Assembly (NCBI GenBank): GCA_900454475.1
Contig: UGSS01000002.1
Coordinates: forward strand, 1,631,605 to 1,695,604
Reading direction: 5' to 3'
DNA: 64,000 nt
Source of the DNA: [Pasteurella] mairii
GTDB taxonomy: Bacteria > Pseudomonadota > Gammaproteobacteria > Enterobacterales > Pasteurellaceae
How positions within the stretch are numbered: position 1 is the first letter of the stretch; each line of letters starts with the position of its first letter. The position numbers were made by a program, and so were the translations under genes. Under the pieces are notes generated by a model. The model did not search any database. It was given only the letters and a program-made list of their open reading frames with translations, and had not been told where the DNA came from. Positions 58,599 through 64,000 of the stretch are shown piece by piece.

Positions 58599-59288
58599 TT
58601 AGTTTTGTTGTGATTTACCAAATACTTGACGATGTAAAATTGTAGTAAATTCATCAATAAAATTACCGTAGTTTTGCTCTAACTTGTTGACGCGTAAACT
58701 TAAACGGTTATACGCCATCACTGCGGGAATTGCCGCAAACAAACCGATAGCGGTTGCAATCAAGGCTTCTGCAATTCCAGGCGCTACCATTTGTAAAGTT
58801 GCTTGTTTAGCGCCACTTAATGCCATAAAGGCATGCATAATTCCCCATACAGTGCCAAACAAACCGATATACGGACTAATTGACGCAACGGTTGCTAAAA
58901 ACGGAACGCGAGTTTCTAAATCTTCAATTTCACGGTTCATCGCCAAATTCATAGCGCGTGATGTTCCTTGAATAATCGCTTCTGGTGCTTCTGGGTTGGC
59001 TTGTTTAAGACGGGAAAATTCTTTAAAGCCGACAAAAAAAATTTGTTCACTGCCAGTTAAGGTGTCGCGACGATTATCCAATCCTTCATATAATTTATTG
59101 AGATCTTCGCCAGACCAAAAACGATCTTCGAAAGTAGCAGATTCTTTTAATGCTCTGGTTAAAATACGACTACGCTGGATAATGATTGCCCACGAAATAA
59201 TCGAGAACGAGATCAAAATTAAGATTACAATTTGAACAACAATACTGGCTTTCAGAAATAATTCCAAAAAGTTCAATTCAGTGGTCAT
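58599..59288 (-). CDS. tolQ: Tol-Pal proton-channel component TolQ
   Basis: 229 residues, ExbB/TolQ/MotA family. Three TM segments: about 16-36 ([17 protein letters not shown]), 130-152 ([18 protein letters not shown]) and 165-190 ([22 protein letters not shown]). Works with TolR to energise TolA. It lies 28 bases after ybgC. Confidence 0.96.
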   Translation of the reverse strand: MTTELNFLELFLKASIVVQIVILILISFSIISWAIIIQRSRILTRALKESATFEDRFWSGEDLNKLYEGLDNRRDTLTGSEQIFFVGFKEFSRLKQANPEAPEAIIQGTSRAMNLAMNREIEDLETRVPFLATVASISPYIGLFGTVWGIMHAFMALSGAKQATLQMVAPGIAEALIATAIGLFAAIPAVMAYNRLSLRVNKLEQNYGNFIDEFTTILHRQVFGKSQQN

Positions 59289-59316
59289 TACGTCACTCCG
59301 AGAAATTTATAAACAA

Positions 59317-59718
59317 TTATTTTGTTTGAAATGCCGCTTTAATTCCCGCGGGAATTGCGACTGGCTTCATTTTACCTAGATCCACACAAGCCACTTTTAC
59401 CGTGCTCTTGCATAAAATCGTTTCATTTCGCTTTAAAGTTTGCACAAACTGGATTGTCGCCCCTTTCATTTCTTCGACGAGAGTTTCTACAAGCAATAAA
59501 TCGTCTAATCGTGCCGGATAGCAATAATCTATTTCCATGGTTTTGACCACAAATGCCAGTTGTATTTCTGCTAACAGCATTTGTTGCGAAAAGCCCAACT
59601 GACGTAAATATTCCGTTCTTGCCCGTTCAAAAAAATGCAAATAACGCGCATGATAAACAACACCGCCGGCATCAGTGTCTTCATAATATACTCGAATAGG
59701 ATACGTAAAAATATTCAT
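59317..59718 (-). CDS. ybgC: Tol-Pal-associated acyl-CoA thioesterase
   Basis: 133 residues, hot-dog fold. The active-site segment YYEDTDAGGVVYHARYLHFFERART contains the catalytic Asp and the conserved His. Hydrolyses short-chain or hydroxyacyl-CoA in characterised relatives. First gene of the tol operon as in E. coli, 138 bases after the cyd operon. Confidence 0.95.
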   Translation of the reverse strand: MNIFTYPIRVYYEDTDAGGVVYHARYLHFFERARTEYLRQLGFSQQMLLAEIQLAFVVKTMEIDYCYPARLDDLLLVETLVEEMKGATIQFVQTLKRNETILCKSTVKVACVDLGKMKPVAIPAGIKAAFQTK

Positions 59719-59856
59719 TTGTGCATATTGCCTGACTAATTTATATCCATTTTAATTTAAGAGAGAAAATTGGCGTATTTTAGAGCGACATACTAGGATA
59801 AGCAAGCCCTAAAGTGCGGTTAAATTTAAAAAATTTTTTAGGGCTTAAAATCAAGT

Positions 59857-60141
59857 TTAAATCAACGACGATAATGCGATAATTAGCAAAATGACATAGC
59901 CCAATAATGGTAAGAAACAGGTTTTCCACAGTAGCTTTCGAATGACAAACCCCATACCATGGATCCATAATGTAATAATCGCCCACATTCCCAGTATGAT
60001 TAAATAAGGTGAGAAAGATCGCAATGTGCTAGCAAAACCGTTGACATTAAAAAACAAACTGAACGTTAAAACGAGCGCTAGGACACATGAAAGGGCTCGC
60101 CAAGAGCCCTTATTTGTAAATTGGTATAGTGAATTGATCAT
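59857..60141 (-). CDS. ybgE: Cyd operon protein YbgE
   Basis: Small inner membrane protein with three hydrophobic segments. I chose ATG 60141 (MINSLYQFTNKGSWRAL), 4 bases after the cydX stop, giving 94 residues; a TTG 33 bases earlier lies inside cydX and is unlikely. Function is poorly defined in any organism. Position after cydX matches the enteric operon. Confidence 0.88.
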   Translation of the reverse strand: MINSLYQFTNKGSWRALSCVLALVLTFSLFFNVNGFASTLRSFSPYLIILGMWAIITLWIHGMGFVIRKLLWKTCFLPLLGYVILLIIALSSLI

Positions 60142-60145
60142 CAAC

Positions 60146-60244
60146 CTACTCGTCAAATTTACCGGTTTTTTCAATACCGATAGTAATTACGACACTTAAC
60201 ATGATGGTGAACAAAACACCCACTACCCATAATACATAAAACAT
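60146..60244 (-). CDS. cydX: Cytochrome bd oxidase small subunit CydX
   Basis: 32 residues, too short for most gene finders: MFYVLWVVGVLFTIMLSVV, then ITIGIEKTGKFDE. A single TM helix, needed for stability and activity of cytochrome bd in E. coli. It lies 23 bases after cydB, with AGGAGA in the gap as ribosome binding site. Confidence 0.93.
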   Translation of the reverse strand: MFYVLWVVGVLFTIMLSVVITIGIEKTGKFDE

Positions 60245-60267
60245 AATTTATCTCCTTACTTCATGAA

Positions 60268-61404
60268 CTAGTATAATGAGTTTTTGTTTTCTTCAATAAA
60301 TTCACTGTCAAGGCGACCAAACATTTTCGCATATGACCAAATCGTGTAAGCCAATAAGATCACAACGAAAACTAAAGCAAAGCCTAACATCAAGGTCAAT
60401 GTCCATTGACTTGATGTAGCATCCCACATTAACAAGCTCATTTCAGGATGAGTAATAGATGGCATCACAAATGGGAACATAGCAATACCACAGGTTAGAA
60501 TAATCCCCGCCATAGTTAATGATGAGAAGAAGAAAGCAAACCCATTGCGATTGGCTTTAGACGCTAAAATGTTCAACAATGCACCAACAACTGCCAAGGC
60601 TGGGAAGATCCACAATACTGGCATTTCATTGTAATTGTTAAACCATGCGCCTGCTTGGATCGCTACTTCTTTACCCAAAGGTGAGGCTGGCGCGCTGTGA
60701 TCAAGGACACTAGTGACAACAAAACCGTCTTTGAAATATAACCATACACCGGCTAATACAAAAGTAACCAAAGTTGCCAAGGCACCCACTTGAGTGATCA
60801 CACGAGCACGATCACGTAAATCTGCAGTGGTTTTCATTTGTAGCCATGCACCACCTTGAGTTGTCAACATAGACAAACTGATTAAACCACAAAGTAAGGC
60901 AAACGGATTTAATAATTCAAAGAATGAACCAGTGTAAGTCACTTGCATTAGTTCATTAAATTCAAAAGGGACACCTTGTAATAAATTACCGAAGGCAACA
61001 CCAAACACTAATGAAGGGACAAAACCACCAACAAATAACCCCCAGTCCCATGCTTTACGCCAAGTTGGATTATCAATTTTGGCACGATATTCTAACCCTA
61101 CCGGACGGAAAAACAAGGCGGCGAGCACAAGGATCATCGCAATGTAAAAACCAGAGAAAGAGGTGGCATAAACAATCGGCCATGCAGCAAACATTGCACC
61201 ACCAGCGGTTAATAACCAAACTTGATTTCCATCCCAGTGCGGTGCGATAGAGTTGATCATGATGCGTCTTTCCACTTCTTTTTTACCGGCAAACGGTAAT
61301 AAAGTTAAAACCCCCATATCAAATCCATCAGTTACTGCAAAACCAATAAGCAATACACCGACTAAGATCCACCAAACAAAACGTAGAAATTCATAATCAA
61401 TCAT
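60268..61404 (-). CDS. cydB: Cytochrome bd ubiquinol oxidase subunit II
   Basis: 378 residues (379 in E. coli). FVWWILVGVLLIGFAVTDGFDMGVLTLLPF at the N-terminus is the CydB signature, followed by SIAPHWDGNQVWLLTAGGAMFAAWP. Eight to nine TM helices. 14 bases after cydA. Confidence 0.97.
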   Translation of the reverse strand: MIDYEFLRFVWWILVGVLLIGFAVTDGFDMGVLTLLPFAGKKEVERRIMINSIAPHWDGNQVWLLTAGGAMFAAWPIVYATSFSGFYIAMILVLAALFFRPVGLEYRAKIDNPTWRKAWDWGLFVGGFVPSLVFGVAFGNLLQGVPFEFNELMQVTYTGSFFELLNPFALLCGLISLSMLTTQGGAWLQMKTTADLRDRARVITQVGALATLVTFVLAGVWLYFKDGFVVTSVLDHSAPASPLGKEVAIQAGAWFNNYNEMPVLWIFPALAVVGALLNILASKANRNGFAFFFSSLTMAGIILTCGIAMFPFVMPSITHPEMSLLMWDATSSQWTLTLMLGFALVFVVILLAYTIWSYAKMFGRLDSEFIEENKNSLY

Positions 61405-61418
61405 AGTTAGGCTCCTGC

Positions 61419-62984
61419 TTATTTAGATGATTGCTCAAAATAGTAGCGACCTGTTTTTAATGAGCTTGGTCCCAATCGACCATATTTAAACATTAAATAC
61501 ATTTCTGCTACAAGGAAGATAGTATATAACGCACAGATTAAACAAATAGAGAACCAAAGATCACCTGTCGTTAAATTAGAAGCAGCAACACCAACTGGCA
61601 AAACATCATAAATTGCCCAAGGTTGACGACCATATTCAGCCAAGAACCAGCCACTTTCAATTGCAATCCACGGTAACGGAATGCCCCACAATAATAGTTT
61701 TAGTAATAACGGGCTGCGTCCCACAGTTTTACGCACATTTTGAACAAATGCAGCAATGAGCATAAGGAAAATTATTCCGCCAGCAAGCATCATAATACGG
61801 AACGACCAGAATGTTGGTCCTACATATGGAATTGTATCTGCCGCAGCTGCTTTAATTTGTTCTTCATTTGCATCAACCACATTATCTGTATAACGTTTTA
61901 ATAGCAAGCCAAAACCTAAATCTGTTTTTACCGCATTAAATTGCGCTTTAGTTTCTTCGCTAACCTGACCATTTTGTTTTTTCTCTGCCTTTAATTGTTG
62001 CAATAAACTATAAGCGACGATACCGTTACGAACTCGATCTTCATTAATTTGTTGTAAGTCATTAATGCCTAAGAATGTTTTATCTAAAGAACGGGTTACA
62101 ATTAATCCAGCAGCATACGGAACCTGTAAAGCAAAATCATTGCGTCGTTCTGCCTCATTTGTTAAAACAATCGCATTCCAATTTGCTGGTGCTGGTTGAG
62201 TGTGCCATTCACCTTCCATTGCGGCAAGTTTTACTGGTTGAGTTTGACCAATTTCATAACCAGATTCATCTCCCATAATCAACACACTAAATACCGCTAC
62301 GATACCAAAAACGGAAGCAACAGAAAAAGAACGTTTTGCAAACCCGATATCACGCCCTTTTAAAATATAATATGCGCTGATACCCAACACAAAACAAGCT
62401 GCTGAAACATAACCGGCTGATAAAGTGTGTAAAAATTTACTTTGTGCCACTGGATTTAACCAAACATCTAAGAAACTGTTCATTTCCATCCGCATGGTTT
62501 CAAAGTTAAATTCTGAACCCGCAGGATATTGCATCCAACCATTAGCAACCAAAATCCACATTGCGGATAAATTGGAACCGAATGCCACACAATAAGTTGT
62601 TAATAAATGTTTACCTTTTGATAAGCGATCCCAACCAAAGAAAAATAATCCGACGAAAGTTGATTCCAAGAAGAATGCCAACAGAGCTTCAATAGCAAGC
62701 GGTGCACCAAAAATGTCACCTACATAATGAGAATAATATGACCAGTTTGTACCAAACTGAAATTCCATTGTAATACCGGTAGTTACCCCTAAAGCAAAGT
62801 TAATACCAAATAATTTACCCCAGAATTTTGTCATATCTTTATACACTTCCTTGCCCGTAGTCACATAAAGCGTTTCCATAATCACAAGAATCATGGTTAG
62901 CCCTAACGTCAACGGCACAAACAAAAAGTGGTACAATGCAGTTAATGCAAACTGCAATCTAGAGAGTTCAACAACGTCTAACAT
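61419..62984 (-). CDS. cydA: Cytochrome bd ubiquinol oxidase subunit I
   Basis: Haem-carrying subunit of the high-affinity oxygen reductase. It has 521 residues (522 in E. coli). Haem b595 ligand His19 lies in [10 protein letters not shown], haem b558 His near 186 in [10 protein letters not shown], and Met near 393 in FRIMMLAGG. It has a long Q-loop (about 255-390, including the [17 protein letters not shown] segment), i.e. the L type as in E. coli. Upstream lie FNR- and ArcA-like sites, about 290-330 bases away. Confidence 0.97.
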   Translation of the reverse strand: MLDVVELSRLQFALTALYHFLFVPLTLGLTMILVIMETLYVTTGKEVYKDMTKFWGKLFGINFALGVTTGITMEFQFGTNWSYYSHYVGDIFGAPLAIEALLAFFLESTFVGLFFFGWDRLSKGKHLLTTYCVAFGSNLSAMWILVANGWMQYPAGSEFNFETMRMEMNSFLDVWLNPVAQSKFLHTLSAGYVSAACFVLGISAYYILKGRDIGFAKRSFSVASVFGIVAVFSVLIMGDESGYEIGQTQPVKLAAMEGEWHTQPAPANWNAIVLTNEAERRNDFALQVPYAAGLIVTRSLDKTFLGINDLQQINEDRVRNGIVAYSLLQQLKAEKKQNGQVSEETKAQFNAVKTDLGFGLLLKRYTDNVVDANEEQIKAAAADTIPYVGPTFWSFRIMMLAGGIIFLMLIAAFVQNVRKTVGRSPLLLKLLLWGIPLPWIAIESGWFLAEYGRQPWAIYDVLPVGVAASNLTTGDLWFSICLICALYTIFLVAEMYLMFKYGRLGPSSLKTGRYYFEQSSK

Positions 62985-63269
62985 CTCGACTCCTTGTAAA
63001 TGCTACAAGTTTTTCAATTATGATTACTAAGTAATCACCCCATATTACCTTCTCTAAGATATGTCTTATCTTAAGGTCAAGTGACCGAATTATTTTCACA
63101 ATCATCACTAACGAAATACCAGTATATAAGTTAATCATTATAAAAATAATCCGTGATCACTGTGTATTCTACTACTAAAAGTAAGGATAAAAAATAGCAA
63201 AAATGACAGACAGATCACATTTTTTAGATTTAAATCAAAAATAATCCTAAAGGTTTATCACTAGATCTA

Positions 63270-63283
63270 TTGATACTAATCAA
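63270..63283. promoter_or_regulatory. FNR site, perfect consensus
   Basis: TTGAT-ACTA-ATCAA. About 286 bases from the cydA start and 153 from the small gene start; either could be the target. Confidence 0.6.
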
Positions 63284-63296
63284 ATTATGAATTTTA

Positions 63297-63313
63297 TTAA
63301 CATTTTCACAACA
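63297..63313 (-). promoter_or_regulatory. ArcA-like direct repeat
   Basis: Minus-strand TGTTG-TGAAAA-TGTTA, two TGTTA-type half sites 11 bases apart, the ArcA box spacing. ArcA control of cydAB is established in E. coli. Confidence 0.4.
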
Positions 63314-63435
63314 TTCATTATTCCTAGGATCACAATTTTTGAATAAAACCAACTTAAGCACTAGACATCATATCGATATTCTGCTAATTTTCTTTGCGCT
63401 TATTTTTGTTTAATATTTTATATAAAGGTGATAGG

Positions 63436-63786
63436 GTGTTTATAAATAAAATAACAACTTTTGCTTTCGTTGTTGCCACGGGTATTTTAGTAGTGGCAGG
63501 AGGCGAACCCGCCGTTGCAAAAGCGGAATCCACAAAGGCACAACTAATGCAAAATAATACCGTTGTCACACTGCCTCAACAATGTGAACAATTGTTCAAA
63601 GCAACCGAGAGCTTAATTGCAGAAGCTGAAAAACAACCGGGTACACACACCCAGTTAAATAAAATTAAAAGTAAGTTAAACCAAAGCAAACAGCAAATTC
63701 TAGAAATGGAATTAGCGACACAAATTAAAAGTTGTGATGTTGGTTTAGTGAGACTGGCTTCCAAACAAAATGATGCCACCAACTGA
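63436..63786 (+). CDS. Small exported protein, unknown
   Basis: The GTG at 63436 has AAGGTGATAGG just upstream and gives 116 residues with a signal peptide (VFINKITTFAFVVATGILVV, cleavage probably after AVAKA). The mature part is a helical, two-Cys protein: LPQQCEQLFKATESLIAEAE ... KSCDVGLVRL. I recognise no defined function; it resembles a small periplasmic family found in Pasteurellaceae. Divergent from cydA; own terminator. Confidence 0.75.
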   Translation: MFINKITTFAFVVATGILVVAGGEPAVAKAESTKAQLMQNNTVVTLPQQCEQLFKATESLIAEAEKQPGTHTQLNKIKSKLNQSKQQILEMELATQIKSCDVGLVRLASKQNDATN

Positions 63787-63791
63787 TTTCT

Positions 63792-63818
63792 AAAACCACC
63801 GTTAAGGTGGTTTTTTAT
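63792..63818 (+). terminator. Terminator of the small exported protein gene
   Basis: AAACCACC-GTTAA-GGTGGTTTTTT. Confidence 0.85.
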
Positions 63819-63837
63819 TGCCCGTCGTATAAAATGT

Positions 63838-63872
63838 AAAAAAGCTTGCTAATCAAATAGCAAGCTTTTTTT
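63838..63872 (-). terminator. Terminator of hpt
   Basis: AAAAAGCTTGCTA...TAGCAAGCTTTTTTT, strong stem with runs on both sides; bidirectional. Confidence 0.85.
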
Positions 63873-63902
63873 GTTCTAAGTTCAATAAACAGGAAAATAC
63901 AA

Positions 63903-64000
63903 TTATTCCTGCAAAATCACTTTTCCGATATAGCCTAAATTACGATGGCGTTGTGCATAATCAATCCCGTAACCCACCACAAATTCGTCAGGAATAGTGA
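63903..64000 (-). CDS. hpt: Hypoxanthine phosphoribosyltransferase, C-terminal end (partial)
   Basis: Only the last 32 codons are in the window. The translation reads [20 protein letters not shown] then [11 protein letters not shown], matching the C-terminus of enteric Hpt ([15 protein letters not shown]...PYIGKV). Purine salvage enzyme converting hypoxanthine and guanine to nucleotides. The 5' end lies beyond base 64000. Confidence 0.9.
   Translation of the reverse strand, partial: TIPDEFVVGYGIDYAQRHRNLGYIGKVILQE

Larger units (their letters stand above)
62985..63435. other. 451-base divergent regulatory region upstream of cydA
   Basis: A/T-rich space between cydA and a divergent small exported protein gene. 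It holds a perfect FNR site, an ArcA-like direct repeat and several CRP-like half sites (TGTGATC at about 63214). No RNA gene or ORF that I can support. Confidence 0.6.

Noticed and set aside
60142..60174. Extended N-terminus of YbgE starting at TTG 60174
   Set aside because: It would run inside cydX in another frame; the ATG at 60141 right after the cydX stop fits the operon and relatives.

Overview
The window is a gene-dense chromosomal stretch from a member of the Pasteurellaceae. Three things point there: roughly fifty copies (counted by eye, both strands) of the 9-base uptake-signal core AAGTGCGGT, the DNA-uptake word of the Haemophilus influenzae / Aggregatibacter / Pasteurella branch; a competence pilin operon with a textbook CRP-S site; and gene orders matching H. 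influenzae (galE-ampG-adk, comNOPQ-recC, hisH-MOSC-hisA-hisF-hisIE). I cannot name the species. Nothing looks like a prophage, an integrative element, an insertion sequence with a transposase, or a CRISPR array.

Layout. 1-5.6 kb: the end of an ATP-dependent DNA ligase gene, adk, ampG, galE, an OsmB-like lipoprotein and a purine permease. 5.7-25.1 kb: pheA, then the complete division and cell wall (dcw) cluster on the minus strand, mraZ-rsmH-ftsL-ftsI-murE-murF-mraY-murD-ftsW-murG-murC-ddl-ftsQ-ftsA-ftsZ-lpxC, with three 10-bp-spaced MraZ-type boxes ahead of mraZ. 25.2-30.7 kb: a CstA-family carrier, a small unknown protein, tmcA carrying two in-frame palindromic insertions, ybeY and ybeZ. 31-34.6 kb: the distal half of a histidine operon with a MOSC-domain gene inside it; hisG, hisD, hisC and hisB are not here. 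34.7-40.3 kb: a Cys-rich-tailed unknown protein, tcdA-mltA, initiator tRNA, a cold-shock protein, mpl and fbp.

40.3-44.1 kb holds the most module-like accessory block: a DASS-family anion carrier, a fumarase/adenylosuccinate-lyase superfamily enzyme and a divergent GntR/UTRA regulator. The intergenic space contains a perfect FNR site and three 18-bp tandem repeats. 44.2-46.8 kb: elaA, a frameshifted MmcQ/YjbR gene, two small envelope proteins, an XRE regulator with a compact operator over its own ribosome binding site, and yjjV. 46.8-54.6 kb: ppiB, cysS, recC and comQ-comP-comO-comN. 54.7-64 kb: three tandem tRNA-Lys genes, pal-tolB-tolA-tolR-tolQ-ybgC, ybgE-cydX-cydB-cydA, a small exported protein and the end of hpt.

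How it fits together. Much of the window serves envelope growth: precursor synthesis (murC-F, mraY, murG, ddl), division (fts genes), lipid A commitment (lpxC), turnover and recycling (mltA, ampG, mpl) and outer membrane constriction (tol-pal). The respiratory block (cydABX) and the FNR-marked lyase/carrier module suggest life at changing oxygen levels. The strongest unusual observations are the two peptide-encoding palindromic elements inside tmcA, the repeat-bearing regulatory region of the lyase module, and the mmcQ frameshift at a slippery-looking heptamer.
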